A stretch of 64,000 bases of DNA from Pseudomonas viridiflava (GCF_900589395.1 NZ_UUIS01000044.1:92302-156301), one strand, 5' to 3'; positions 34,575 to 47,011 are shown, counted from the first letter of the stretch. Translations and numbers: made by a program. Notes: generated by a model not told the origin, from the letters alone.

Positions 34575-37160
34575 ATGAATGTCGACTACCGCAAGAATTT
34601 GCCCGGCACTGCGCTGGATTATTTCGATGCCCGCGAGGCGGTCGAGGCCCTGGCGCCGGGTGCCTGGGCGCGGCTGCCTTACACCTCGCGAGTGTTGGCC
34701 GAAAACCTGGTCCGTCGCTGCGCACCGGGCACGCTGAACGCATCGCTCGGCCAGTTGATCGAGCGCCGCCGCGACCTGGACTTTCCCTGGTTTCCGGCGC
34801 GGGTGGTGTGCCATGACATTCTGGGCCAGACCGCACTGGTCGACCTGGCCGGGCTGCGCGATGCCATTGCCGAGCAGGGCGGGGACCCGGCGCAGGTCAA
34901 TCCGGTGGTGCCGGTGCAGTTGATCGTCGACCATTCGCTGGCGGTTGAATGCGGCGGCTACGACCCGCAGGCGTTCGAAAAGAACCGCGCCATCGAAGAC
35001 CGGCGCAACGAAGACCGCTTCCATTTCATCGACTGGACCAAGAAGGCCTTCAAGAATGTCGAGGTGATCCCGCCGGGCAACGGCATCATGCACCAGATCA
35101 ACCTGGAGAAAATGTCCCCGGTGATCCAGGTGCTTGAAGGCGTTGCCTTTCCCGACACTCTGGTCGGCACCGACAGCCACACCCCGCACGTCGATGCACT
35201 GGGTGTGATTGCCATCGGCGTCGGCGGCCTGGAAGCCGAAAACGTGATGCTCGGTCGCGCCTCGTGGATGCGCCTGCCGGACATCATCGGCGTCGAGCTG
35301 ACCGGCAGCCGCCAGCCCGGCATCACCGCTACCGACGTGGTGCTGGCGCTGACCGAGTTCCTGCGCCAGCAGAAGGTGGTCGGGGCGTGGCTGGAGTTCT
35401 TTGGTGCCGGCGCCACCAGCCTGACTCTGGGCGATCGGGCGACCATCTCTAATATGGCGCCGGAATATGGCGCCACGGCGGCGATGTTCTCCATCGACGA
35501 ACAGACTTTGGAGTATTTGCGACTGACCGGTCGTGAAGAGCCCCAGGTGCAGTTGGTGGAGCACTATGCGAAAACCCTGGGGTTGTGGTCCGACGACCTG
35601 GCCCAGGTCCGGTACGAGCGGGTCCTGAACTTCGACCTGTCCAGCGTGGTGCGCAACATGGCCGGGCCGTCCAACCCGCACGCCCGCGTGGCCACCACCG
35701 ATCTGGCGGCCCGGGGCATTGCCGGGCCGTGGCAGCAAGTGCCCGGCCAGTTGCCCGATGGCGCGGTGATCATCGCGGCCATCACCAGTTGCACCAACAC
35801 CAGCAACCCGCGCAACGTCATCGCCGCCGGCCTGCTGGCACGCAATGCCAATCGCCTGGGGCTGACCCGCAAGCCGTGGGTCAAGTCGTCGCTGGCGCCC
35901 GGCTCGAAAACCGTCGCGCTGTACCTGGATGAAGCCGGCCTGACGCCTGAGCTCGAAGCGCTGGGCTTTGGCGTGGTGGCCTTTGCCTGCACCACCTGCA
36001 ATGGCATGTCTGGCGCGCTGGACCCGGTGATCCAGCAGGAAATCATCGACCGTGACCTGTACGCCACCGCCGTGCTGTCGGGCAACCGCAACTTCGACGG
36101 GCGCATTCACCCCTATGCCAGGCAGGCCTTTCTGGCCTCGCCACCGCTGGTGGTGGCCTATGCCATTGCCGGCACCATCCGCTTCGATATCGAGCAGGAT
36201 GTGCTGGGCGTGGTGGATGGCCAGGAAATCCGGCTCAAGGACCTCTGGCCGTCCGACGAGGAAATCGACGCGGTGGTGCGCGCCTCGGTCAAGCCTGAGC
36301 AGTTTCGCCAGGTGTACATCCCGATGTTCGCCATCGAGGCCAATGAAGAGCAGGTCGAGCCGCTGTATGAATGGCGCCCGGCCAGTACCTATATTCGCCG
36401 CCCGCCCTACTGGGAAGGCGCGCTGGCCGGTGAACGCACGCTGCGGGGCATGCGCCCGCTGGCGGTGCTGCCGGACAACATCACCACCGATCACCTGTCG
36501 CCGTCCAATGCTATCCAGGCCAGCAGCGCCGCCGGTGAATACCTGGCGAAAATGGGCCTGCCCGAAGAAGACTTCAACTCCTATGCCACGCACCGGGGCG
36601 ATCACCTGACCGCGCAACGCGCCACCTTTGCCAACCCGCAACTGGTCAACGAAATGGCGGTGGTCGATGGCCAGATCAGGAAGGGCTCGCTGACCCGCCT
36701 GGAGCCTGAGGGCCAGGTCACGCGCATGTGGGAAGCCATCGAAACCTACATGCAGCGCAAGCAGCCGCTGATCATCGTCGCCGGCGCCGATTACGGCCAG
36801 GGCTCATCCCGCGACTGGGCCGCCAAGGGCGTGCGCCTGGCCGGGGTCGAGGCCATCGTCGCCGAGGGTTTCGAGCGTATTCACCGCACCAACCTGGTGG
36901 GCATGGGCGTCTTGCCGCTGGAGTTCAAGCCGGGCACCACGCGCCTGACGCTGGGCATCGACGGCACTGAAGTGTTCGACGTAACCGGTGAGCGCACCCC
37001 CGGCGCGACCCTGAACCTGGTGATCCACCGCCGTAATGGGGAGCGCCTCGACGTGCCGGTGACCTGCCGTCTGGACACCGCCGAAGAGCTGTCGATCTAC
37101 GAGGCCGGTGGCGTGCTGCAACGCTTCGCCCAGGATTTCCTGGCGGGCGCGGCGGTGTGA
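34575..37160 (+). CDS. acnD: Fe/S-dependent 2-methylcitrate dehydratase AcnD
   Basis: An aconitase-family enzyme of 861 residues that dehydrates 2-methylcitrate to the trans isomer of 2-methylaconitate. The three cluster-binding cysteines are C406 in 'TSCTNTSNP' and C472/C475 in 'CTTCNGMSG'. The swivel domain contains 'VAGADYGQGSSRDWAAKG'. AcnD needs the adjacent isomerase PrpF, which follows 31 bp downstream. This AcnD/PrpF pair replaces PrpD in many pseudomonads. Confidence 0.95.
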   Translation: MNVDYRKNLPGTALDYFDAREAVEALAPGAWARLPYTSRVLAENLVRRCAPGTLNASLGQLIERRRDLDFPWFPARVVCHDILGQTALVDLAGLRDAIAEQGGDPAQVNPVVPVQLIVDHSLAVECGGYDPQAFEKNRAIEDRRNEDRFHFIDWTKKAFKNVEVIPPGNGIMHQINLEKMSPVIQVLEGVAFPDTLVGTDSHTPHVDALGVIAIGVGGLEAENVMLGRASWMRLPDIIGVELTGSRQPGITATDVVLALTEFLRQQKVVGAWLEFFGAGATSLTLGDRATISNMAPEYGATAAMFSIDEQTLEYLRLTGREEPQVQLVEHYAKTLGLWSDDLAQVRYERVLNFDLSSVVRNMAGPSNPHARVATTDLAARGIAGPWQQVPGQLPDGAVIIAAITSCTNTSNPRNVIAAGLLARNANRLGLTRKPWVKSSLAPGSKTVALYLDEAGLTPELEALGFGVVAFACTTCNGMSGALDPVIQQEIIDRDLYATAVLSGNRNFDGRIHPYARQAFLASPPLVVAYAIAGTIRFDIEQDVLGVVDGQEIRLKDLWPSDEEIDAVVRASVKPEQFRQVYIPMFAIEANEEQVEPLYEWRPASTYIRRPPYWEGALAGERTLRGMRPLAVLPDNITTDHLSPSNAIQASSAAGEYLAKMGLPEEDFNSYATHRGDHLTAQRATFANPQLVNEMAVVDGQIRKGSLTRLEPEGQVTRMWEAIETYMQRKQPLIIVAGADYGQGSSRDWAAKGVRLAGVEAIVAEGFERIHRTNLVGMGVLPLEFKPGTTRLTLGIDGTEVFDVTGERTPGATLNLVIHRRNGERLDVPVTCRLDTAEELSIYEAGGVLQRFAQDFLAGAAV

Positions 37161-37191
37161 CAGCCGACTCCACTTTGCAAGGAACCGATCC

Positions 37192-38373
37192 ATGACCTAC
37201 CCGGCACAACTCAGAATTCCCGCCACCTACATGCGCGGCGGCACCAGCAAAGGGGTGTTTTTCAATCTTGCTGACCTGCCTGAAGCAGCGCAGGTGCCGG
37301 GCCCGGCCCGCGATGCGCTGCTGCTGCGGGTCATTGGCAGCCCCGACCCCTATGAAAAGCAGATCGACGGCATGGGCGGGGCGACGTCCAGCACCAGCAA
37401 GACCGTGATTCTGTCGCGCAGTGCGCGTGAAGGCTTCGATGTCGACTACCTGTTCGGCCAGGTGGCCATCGACAAGCCCTTTGTCGACTGGAGCGGCAAC
37501 TGCGGCAACCTGTCGGCTGCGGTCGGCGCCTTTGCCATCGCCAGCGGCCTGGTGGCGGCCGAGCGTATTCCCCGTGACGGCGTCGCGGTGGTGCGTATCT
37601 GGCAGGCCAATATCGGTAAGGCGATCATCGCCCATGTGCCGATCACGGCCGGGCAGGTGCAGGAAACCGGTGATTTCGAGCTGGATGGCGTGACCTTTCC
37701 GGCCGCCGAAGTGCGCCTGGAATTTCTTGATCCTGCGGCCGACGAGGAGGGCGGTGGCGGCTCGATGTTCCCCACCGGTCACCTGGTCGATGAACTGCAG
37801 GTGCCTGGCCTGGGCGCGCTCAAGGCCACGCTGATCAATGCCGGCATTCCCACGGTGTTTATCGAGGCCGCAGACCTGGGCTACAGCGGTCGCGAATTGC
37901 AGGGCGACATCAATGGCGACCCCAAGGCCCTGGCGTTGCTGGAGCGTATCCGCGCCGAAGGGGCGCTGCGCATGGGGCTGATCAAGACCCTGGATGAAGC
38001 CGCCCTGCGCCAGCACACGCCCAAGGTCGCCTTCGTGGCGGCGCCCGCCGATTATGTGGCGTCCAGTGGCAAGCCGGTGCAGGCCGGTGATATCGACCTG
38101 CTGGTACGGGCAGTGTCGATGGGCAAGCTGCACCACGCCATGATGGGCACCGCCGCCGTGGCCATTGGCACCGCCGCCGCGATTCCCGGCACCCTGGTCA
38201 ACCGGGCGGCCGGCGGCGGCACGCGCAGCAGCGTGCGTTTCGGGCACCCGTCCGGCACCTTGCGCGTGGGCGCCGAAGCGCAGGCGGTGGACGGCCAGTG
38301 GCAGGTCACCAAGGCCATCATGAGTCGCAGTGCCCGGGTGCTGATGGAGGGCTGGGTGCGGGTCCCGCAATGA
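37192..38373 (+). CDS. prpF: 2-methylaconitate cis-trans isomerase PrpF
   Basis: Converts trans-2-methylaconitate made by AcnD to the cis isomer used by aconitase. A 393-residue diaminopimelate-epimerase-like fold. The N-terminal 'ATYMRGGTSKGVFF' and 'QIDGMGGATSSTSKTVIL' blocks are family signatures, with 'WSGNCGNLSAAVGAFAI' in the middle. ATG 37192 has AAGGAA upstream; longer starts overlap acnD. It ends the prp operon; no prpD follows. Confidence 0.95.
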   Translation: MTYPAQLRIPATYMRGGTSKGVFFNLADLPEAAQVPGPARDALLLRVIGSPDPYEKQIDGMGGATSSTSKTVILSRSAREGFDVDYLFGQVAIDKPFVDWSGNCGNLSAAVGAFAIASGLVAAERIPRDGVAVVRIWQANIGKAIIAHVPITAGQVQETGDFELDGVTFPAAEVRLEFLDPAADEEGGGGSMFPTGHLVDELQVPGLGALKATLINAGIPTVFIEAADLGYSGRELQGDINGDPKALALLERIRAEGALRMGLIKTLDEAALRQHTPKVAFVAAPADYVASSGKPVQAGDIDLLVRAVSMGKLHHAMMGTAAVAIGTAAAIPGTLVNRAAGGGTRSSVRFGHPSGTLRVGAEAQAVDGQWQVTKAIMSRSARVLMEGWVRVPQ

Positions 38374-38546
38374 CAGGGGGCCAGACTGGCGAAAGCGCCT
38401 TGACGGTAGCTGCGTGCCACTGCCGACCTTGGCAGGCTGAATCGGTTGGGTTACTTTGCTGCCCTTCGATAACGGCGCTTGGCAGGCCGACCCTCTGGGG
38501 CCGGGCTTGATCGAGTCGCTCCAGCGGCTTTGACAAGGATGGTTTC

Positions 38547-40898
38547 ATGGACGAATCGACTCACCTGCCTCCGGCTGGCCGCTTGCTCACAGGCATTGAA
38601 CTGGAGCAACTGATCGACCGGCTCGGCGAAGGGCTGGAGGCTGAAGGCGCCGACCCTGACGCGGTGTTGGCCGTGCTGCGCGAGCAACCCATGCGCGCCG
38701 ATTCGCTGGACTCCATCGGACGCCTGCATTCGTTATGGATGCGGGTGGGGGATCCCCCTGCGGCCAGGGCCGTGCTCGAGCAGGACGGTGCCGCGTTGCT
38801 GGCCGCCATGCCGGCGCGCCGGCGCCCTGAGGTGCACCTCAACCTGCTGTTCATGCGCTTGCGCGTGGCCTGGTTCCTCGATGAAGTACCGGCCATGCTT
38901 GAGACCCTGACGGCAATGGGTGCCATGGTCCAGGAGCCCATCGAGTACGACCTGGAACGCTATCGAGGCTGGCGCACGCTCACCGACCTGGAAAATGACC
39001 GCCTTGAAGTGGCCCTCAAGTCCCTGGAGGTGCGTCATGTCATGGGTCGGGCCAACCCTGAACGTACGGCGCTCCAGGCCTGGGATGATGCCGACTACTA
39101 TCAGCGCCAGGCCAGGGTCCTGGACCGCCATGACCTGCATCAACAGGCACGTGATGCCGCCCTGCAAGCCGTGGCGGCCCTGACCAACGCGGCCGACGAC
39201 CAGCGCGTCGGTCTGGATGACTGGCGCTGGCTCAGCCATGCGCTGATCGAAATCGTGCCGTCGCACCTGGCGCTGTTCGAGCAACCCATCACCCGCCTGA
39301 CTCAGGAGCAGTCCTTGCCTCGGCGTCGCGAGGTGCAGGTGCGCATGGCACGCCTGGCGGCACGCGCCCAGTATGCCCAGGGGCATCTGGCCCAGGCGCT
39401 GGAGACCGCCAAGGCGGCGTGCTTCAGCCTGGATGCCGTCGGTGGCGACAGCTTTCTGGGCTGGCACTTGCCATGGCTGATCGAGGCCGGGCAACTGGAT
39501 GCCGCCGGCCAGCGGGCCTTCCAGCACATCTATGAACTGGACCATCAGTTGTGGCCGGGGCTACCGGCCTTGATCGCCCAGCGCTTGCAGGACCCCGACG
39601 ACCAGCAGGTGTGGTGGCCGCTGTGCGTGCTGCGCGCCAGCGCCAGTGCCCAGGTCCTGGACGCATTCGTGGCAGCGTTGCCGGCGCGCTATACCATTGT
39701 CGACCCCCTGGATCCGCTGCTGGAGGCCCTGTATCAGTATGTGGCCGAGCCTGGGGCACCCGAGCAGGTCTTTGCCGTGGCCCGTGCCCGGGCGCAGCAC
39801 CTGGCGCCCGAACATCCCTGGCTGATTCGCCTGACGGCGGTGCATGACGCGGCGGCAGGATTGATCGACCCGGCCACCGAGGTGGCCCTGCTGGAGCGGG
39901 CCATCGCACAAGGCCGGCTGGATGATGCAAACAGTGCTTTCAGCCTGTTCGAGGCGCGTGTGCGCACCCAGGGCCTGTTCGCCACCCTGCAGCAGCCACT
40001 GGTACCGCTGGCCAGCGGCATGGATGGCTACAACTATGCCGCGTTACTCAACGTGCTGGTGGACGCGCAGGCCGATACCTTGAGCGCCGAGGACTTCGAC
40101 CCGGCCTATGACCGGTTGCGGGTGCTGCAAAAAGAGGCGTACGAACACGCCAGGGACGCCATGGAGCGTTACTTCGAGACCGGTACCGGGCATATCTTCG
40201 ATGCCTGCGCGCACCTGTACTCGATGCTGTGCAACAACCTGGCGATCAACTACTGCCACTACAACAATCAGCGCCGCTACCACGAAGCGATCGAGCTGCA
40301 TAACCGGGGCCTTGCCTGCAGCGCCTTTGCCGAGCATTACCAGTGCCTCTTGACCAACTACACTCGGCTGAACGATGACCAGGGCATTGTCGAGGCCGCC
40401 GAGCAGCTTTGGCATTTTGTCGCGGTCCATCCTTACAGCGGCCACAACCCGGACCGTTACATCGTCGATGTGGTGTTTGCCCTCAAGTCGCTCGGACGCA
40501 GCAATGAAAGCCTGATCTGGCTCGAGCGCCTGTTCGACTGGCAGCAGGAACAAGGCATCACCGACCAGGATCTGGACAGCCGCGCGCTGTACGTGCGCCT
40601 TGACGTCGCTCGCTGCTTGTCCGACACCCACCCCGACAATGCCCTGGGCCTGTGGTCGCGTTATGCACCGATGGTCGAGGCGTCAGGCCAGTCAGACCTG
40701 CATTACGTCGCCGGGGGTATCTTTCGTGGCCTGGAGCGTGACGATGAGGCCATTCATTATTTCCAGCGTGCCCTGGAACTGGCTGACCCCGAGCATGAGC
40801 GTCATGAGTACTGGAAGGCGCAAATCCAGGAGAGGATTGCCGAACTCACCGAGGTCGATGAGCCGGCCGTGAAAAAATGGTGGCAGGTATGGAAGTAG
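38547..40898 (+). CDS. Large TPR-like helical repeat protein of unknown function
   Basis: A 783-residue soluble protein that reads as all-helical repeats. Recognisable TPR-type helices lie near the C-terminus ('YVAGGIFRGLERDDEAIHYFQRALELADP'), around residues 560-640 ('NLAINYCHYNNQRRYHEAIELHNRGL') and around 640-700. The remainder is divergent solenoid. There is no signal peptide, membrane segment or catalytic motif. It ends in the basic/aromatic tail 'KKWWQVWK'. The next gene starts inside its last codons (22-bp overlap), so it is the first member of a three-gene operon. A scaffolding or binding role is inference. Confidence 0.75.
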   Translation: MDESTHLPPAGRLLTGIELEQLIDRLGEGLEAEGADPDAVLAVLREQPMRADSLDSIGRLHSLWMRVGDPPAARAVLEQDGAALLAAMPARRRPEVHLNLLFMRLRVAWFLDEVPAMLETLTAMGAMVQEPIEYDLERYRGWRTLTDLENDRLEVALKSLEVRHVMGRANPERTALQAWDDADYYQRQARVLDRHDLHQQARDAALQAVAALTNAADDQRVGLDDWRWLSHALIEIVPSHLALFEQPITRLTQEQSLPRRREVQVRMARLAARAQYAQGHLAQALETAKAACFSLDAVGGDSFLGWHLPWLIEAGQLDAAGQRAFQHIYELDHQLWPGLPALIAQRLQDPDDQQVWWPLCVLRASASAQVLDAFVAALPARYTIVDPLDPLLEALYQYVAEPGAPEQVFAVARARAQHLAPEHPWLIRLTAVHDAAAGLIDPATEVALLERAIAQGRLDDANSAFSLFEARVRTQGLFATLQQPLVPLASGMDGYNYAALLNVLVDAQADTLSAEDFDPAYDRLRVLQKEAYEHARDAMERYFETGTGHIFDACAHLYSMLCNNLAINYCHYNNQRRYHEAIELHNRGLACSAFAEHYQCLLTNYTRLNDDQGIVEAAEQLWHFVAVHPYSGHNPDRYIVDVVFALKSLGRSNESLIWLERLFDWQQEQGITDQDLDSRALYVRLDVARCLSDTHPDNALGLWSRYAPMVEASGQSDLHYVAGGIFRGLERDDEAIHYFQRALELADPEHERHEYWKAQIQERIAELTEVDEPAVKKWWQVWK

Positions 40899-42100
40899 AC
40901 ACGCCGGCGCGCCGGCCTGTGTATGCCGCGCGCAATGCCCTCAATGCCGGCCAGCTCAAGGACGATATCGTCCGGCGCAGCCTGGCGCGCGGTGACGATG
41001 AGCCGGTGCGTGACTGGCTGTGCAATCATTTCTACCGCCATCTGGTGGGCAACTTCGAGCCTGCCAGGCACCTGCTGACCCTGGACGATGCCCGCGCGGT
41101 GCTGGGCGCCGAGCCGCTGCCGGCCTGGTTGCTGCAACGCTTCGACGAAACCGGGCAAGGTGATGACCGGGGCACTGCGCCGCTGGTCTGGATCGACCCC
41201 GCACAGCCCCATCTGTTGCAGCTCGAGGCCCGGCTGGTGGAGTTTCTGTCCTCGCGCCGGGGCACCGCGTTGCAAGGCAAGCTTGAGCGCATCAACTGCC
41301 CGCAGGCCTTGCAGTTGTGGGAGCAGGAACACGCAAAAATACAACTTCGCCTTGGCCAGGGCTGGCGCCAGAGCCAGCCTGCGGCGCTGCGCCTGGCGGT
41401 GTCCTGCGCCAGCCATACCCTTTTCGAGCTGCTACCGGACAGTGCCTGCCTGCGTCCTGAAATGGCGTTTGAAAGCTATGTGATGCGCCATTGCCTGGGG
41501 CAGTTTGCCAATCACCAGAGCCTGACCGGCGGCTACGGCCAGCATTACGCCGATGGGGTCGAACAAGGCCGGATGCGGGTGTTCAGCCTGCGTGATGCCC
41601 AGGGCCAGCCGCACATCACCATCAGCCTGATCGTGCGCAAGGACGGCGCCCTGACGGTCGACCAGGTCAAGGGCAAGCAGAACCGCCCGCCGGTTGCACG
41701 CTATTACCAGGACCTGTTGCAGTGCCTCGACGCTCTGGGCACCGACGATCATTCGCCTGACGATTGCATCGCCATCGGCATCGTGCGCACGCCCTCGGGC
41801 TGGCGCCTGCTTGAAGCCGTCAGCGATGCGGCCGACCAGACCCGTCTGGTGGCGCGTTACCCGCAACTGTTCAGGCGTTTGCAGGCGCCCAAGCCCATGG
41901 TGCAGTGGCTGGTGGCCGCCCGGCAGCCGGAGCTGGTCGCGCGAGGCGTGGGCCAGGCCGGTTCGGTCAGCTATGCCACCCGTCATCTGTGTGCCGAGGA
42001 TACGAGTGAGGGCAACTACAGCACCGAGGGCGTTGCCTGGGTCGGGATGAGCCATGAACTGGCCCGGCAGATCAAGGCCGAGCAGGAGCGTGGGGCATGA
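40877..42100 (+). CDS. PcfJ-like domain protein of unknown function
   Basis: A 407-residue soluble protein. Residues about 198-285 follow the PcfJ-like pattern seen in mobile-element proteins: M-R-H-C-L-G (203-208), 'YADGVEQGRMRVFSLRD' (224-240), a P-x-x-T-I-x strand, and 'VDQVKGKQNRPP' (261-272). The N-terminal ~190 residues are helical with no recognised domain. PcfJ proteins are known from conjugative plasmids but their biochemistry is undefined. The assignment is by motif shape only. ATG 40877 is used; ATG 40889 is possible. It overlaps both neighbours. Confidence 0.65.
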   Translation: MVAGMEVDTPARRPVYAARNALNAGQLKDDIVRRSLARGDDEPVRDWLCNHFYRHLVGNFEPARHLLTLDDARAVLGAEPLPAWLLQRFDETGQGDDRGTAPLVWIDPAQPHLLQLEARLVEFLSSRRGTALQGKLERINCPQALQLWEQEHAKIQLRLGQGWRQSQPAALRLAVSCASHTLFELLPDSACLRPEMAFESYVMRHCLGQFANHQSLTGGYGQHYADGVEQGRMRVFSLRDAQGQPHITISLIVRKDGALTVDQVKGKQNRPPVARYYQDLLQCLDALGTDDHSPDDCIAIGIVRTPSGWRLLEAVSDAADQTRLVARYPQLFRRLQAPKPMVQWLVAARQPELVARGVGQAGSVSYATRHLCAEDTSEGNYSTEGVAWVGMSHELARQIKAEQERGA

Positions 42101-42756
42101 ATATCCTGCTGATCTGCATCGTGGTTGTCGTGTGCTGGTACTACTGGCGGCGCAATCGTGCTGCACCGGCCCCCAGTTTCTTCAGCCCGCGTCGCTACCG
42201 CGCCCTGAAGCTGGCTGAACCGATGCTGGTGGCGACGTCTATCAGTGGCTTCTTCGAGACCGACACCGTCAGCATGAGCGATGAGGGCCGGGCCTACTTG
42301 CGGGCGCCCCTGCTGCATCAGGTCGGCCTGCGCAACGATGCCACTGATGAACAGGCGCGTGAGCATCTGGACGCCACGCTTGAAAGGCAGTGGTATCGCC
42401 TGGACCTGGACAAGCTCAATGCCACTGATGACCCGCATGCGGCGATGGCCTTTGCCTGCGCGCGCGTCGCTTTCCTGATGCGTTGCGCCTTGCTGCTGGG
42501 CTGGATCGAACACGACCCGGCCTGGCGGGTGCTGTTGCTCAATGCACAGCGCGCGCAGGACTGTTTCGACAGCTGGGAAGCGTTCGGCCAGGCCTATCTG
42601 GCCGGGCGCCAGCAATGGGTGGCCGCCTTCAGGGCTGACAGCCTGGGCGGCCGTTTCGACCAGGCCGACCTGAACGGCCTGCTCGAACCCGCATCGGGTG
42701 GCTGGGCCAACCTGCCATGGAACGCGCTGCCGGCGCTCGATCCGGTTGCCCCGTAA
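42097..42756 (+). CDS. DUF1266 membrane-anchored protein
   Basis: A 219-residue protein with one N-terminal membrane helix (about residues 2-16) followed by basic residues (R18-R21), so the bulk is probably cytoplasmic. The DUF1266 signature F-D-S-W-E-A-F-G-Q-A-Y-L-A-G-R-Q-Q-W lies at 157-174, preceded by 'ARVAFLMRCALLLGWI'. E. coli relatives (YbeR, YbeU) sit beside Sel1/TPR-repeat and J-domain genes, also of unknown function. It overlaps the PcfJ-like gene by 4 bp and is the last gene of the trio. Confidence 0.75.
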   Translation: MNILLICIVVVVCWYYWRRNRAAPAPSFFSPRRYRALKLAEPMLVATSISGFFETDTVSMSDEGRAYLRAPLLHQVGLRNDATDEQAREHLDATLERQWYRLDLDKLNATDDPHAAMAFACARVAFLMRCALLLGWIEHDPAWRVLLLNAQRAQDCFDSWEAFGQAYLAGRQQWVAAFRADSLGGRFDQADLNGLLEPASGGWANLPWNALPALDPVAP

Positions 42757-42770
42757 TGACGGGGCGGTAG

Positions 42771-43406
42771 TCAGAGCGCTGGACGTTGCAACCGGAACCA
42801 CGCTTGCACCGAGGGGCGCTGGCATTGGCGCGTGGCGTAGTCGACCAGACCCTGCGGCACCGGATCGCCGTTGAGAATCAGGCGGTTGAGCATCAGCGCC
42901 AGGTCGACATCGGAAATCGACCACTGCCCGCACACATGTTCGCGACCGTCCTGCAGCAGGTGTTGCGCGGCGGCGATCAGCGTGTCGGCGGCCAACTGGC
43001 CATCGACCGACAAGGGCGCCTCGACTTTCTGGCCATAGAACACCACCAGCGTTGAGCGTTCGGCGCGGATCGCCAGCAGGTCGCTGCGTAGCCAGGCCTG
43101 CACCTGGCGGGCGCGGGCGCGTTGTTTCGGGTCTTGCGGGTACACCCGAACGTCGGGAAAAGCCTCGTCCAGGTACTCGGTAATGGCCGAGGATTCCGAC
43201 AGCGCAAAGTCCCCATGGACCAGGGTCGGCACACGGCGGGTCAGTGACAGGGCTGCATAGTCTTCATGACGGTGCTCGGCCTGCTGCAGGTTGACCGGGA
43301 GCAGATCGAAGTCGAGGCCTTTTTCGCGCAGCACCACGAACGCCGACAGGGCATAGGGGCTGGTAAAACGGTCATCGACGTACAGGCGCAGCGGGGCGTT
43401 GCTCAT
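42771..43406 (-). CDS. yfcF: Glutathione S-transferase, YfcF type
   Basis: A 211-residue cytosolic GST. The N-terminal thioredoxin-like domain has 'SPYALSAFVVLREKGLDFD' (serine at the active-site position), the cis-proline 'RRVPTLVHGDFALSESSAI' and the glutathione-binding E-S pair. The C-terminal helical domain includes 'WSISDVDLALMLNRL' with the N-cap aspartate. The pattern matches E. coli YfcF, linked to peroxide defence. GGAG supports the ATG. It converges with the DUF1266 gene. Confidence 0.88.
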   Translation of the reverse strand: MSNAPLRLYVDDRFTSPYALSAFVVLREKGLDFDLLPVNLQQAEHRHEDYAALSLTRRVPTLVHGDFALSESSAITEYLDEAFPDVRVYPQDPKQRARARQVQAWLRSDLLAIRAERSTLVVFYGQKVEAPLSVDGQLAADTLIAAAQHLLQDGREHVCGQWSISDVDLALMLNRLILNGDPVPQGLVDYATRQCQRPSVQAWFRLQRPAL

Positions 43407-43539
43407 GGGTGATCTCCTTATGCTGGAGCACTCAACCTACTTGAGCGGCGTCATGAAATAAAAGTCTGCCTGCGCATGGGCCCATTCCCTGCAGGAATAC
43501 AAACGACCCGCCTGCCACCCTGGCGCTTGCCGCTTGCAG

Positions 43540-44358
43540 TCACTTGAACCGCCGCTCGACCCCTTTCTCGACCAGCACCTTGGCCGAGATTTCCTCGACC
43601 GAGAAGTGCGTGGAGTTCAGGTGCGCGATGTTCTCGCGGCGAAACAGGCTTTCCACTTCACGCACTTCGAATTCGCATTGGGCATAGCTGGCGTAGCGGC
43701 TGTTGGGCTTGCGCTCATGGCGAATGGCAGTCAGGCGGTCGGGGTCGATGGTCAGGCCGAACAGTTTGCTGCGGTGGTTCTTCAGCGCCGTCGGCAGTTG
43801 CAGGCGTTCCATGTCATCTTCGGTCAGCGGGTAGTTGGCCGCACGGATGCCGAACTGCATGGCCATGTACAGGCACGTCGGCGTCTTGCCGCAGCGCGAC
43901 ACGCCGACCAGGATAATGTCGGCCTTGTCGTAATAATGGGTGCGTGCGCCATCATCGTTGTCCAGGGCGAAGTTCACCGCCTCGATACGCTCCATGTAGT
44001 TGGAGTTGTGACCAATGGAATGGGATTTGCCCACCGAATACGAGGAGTGTGAACTAAGCTCTTGCTCGAGTGGCGCCAGAAAGGTCGAGAAGATATCGAT
44101 CATGAAGCCGTTGGAGGTGGCCAGGATCTCGCGTATTTCCTGGTTGACGATGGTGTCGAAGATAATCGGTCGCACATCGTCGCGTTCGGCGGCCTGATTG
44201 ATTTGTTGTACCATCGCCCGGGCTTTCTCGACGCTGTCGATGTAGGGCCGGGTGAACTTGCTGAACGCAATGTTTTCAAACTGCGCCAGCAGACTCTGTC
44301 CGAGTGTCTCGGCGGTGATACCGGTACCATCGGAAATGAAGAACGCGGATCGTTTCAT
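43540..44358 (-). CDS. ppsR: PEP synthase regulatory kinase/pyrophosphorylase PpsR
   Basis: A 272-residue DUF299 protein that inactivates PEP synthase by ADP-dependent threonine phosphorylation and reactivates it by phosphate-dependent removal. The P-loop is G-V-S-R-C-G-K-T at 152-159, and '[19 protein letters not shown]' marks the N-terminus. It is divergent from its target ppsA, the standard arrangement. Confidence 0.95.
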   Translation of the reverse strand: MKRSAFFISDGTGITAETLGQSLLAQFENIAFSKFTRPYIDSVEKARAMVQQINQAAERDDVRPIIFDTIVNQEIREILATSNGFMIDIFSTFLAPLEQELSSHSSYSVGKSHSIGHNSNYMERIEAVNFALDNDDGARTHYYDKADIILVGVSRCGKTPTCLYMAMQFGIRAANYPLTEDDMERLQLPTALKNHRSKLFGLTIDPDRLTAIRHERKPNSRYASYAQCEFEVREVESLFRRENIAHLNSTHFSVEEISAKVLVEKGVERRFK

Positions 44359-44586
44359 TGGCGGCCCTGGCTTTAAGCGGATGACGATTCTTGGATATGA
44401 TAGGCGCGCTTGCCGGCCTCATGGCCCGCATTCTCGCTTTTTCCAGGCCTGGGCCACAAGCGCCCGGGTACCACAGGGTACCTCTGGAAACGCAGGCAAG
44501 GCAGTCAGCGATGACAACGCAGGTCGTTTTCAGAGGCACCCATGAGCTTTTCCCAACAACGAACAATAGTTAGTGGAGAGATCACC

Positions 44587-46962
<2,376 letters not shown>

Positions 46963-47011
46963 TGTGATGCGATGACGTTCCGGGCCGTCTACACGGTTCG
47001 GGATGGTCGAG

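Noticed and set aside
33261..36641. A 1126-codon open frame on the minus strand opposite prpC and acnD
   Set aside because: It is antisense to two well-matched enzymes; the translation is rich in His, Arg, Gly and Gln with no domain, typical of a mirror frame in GC-rich codons.
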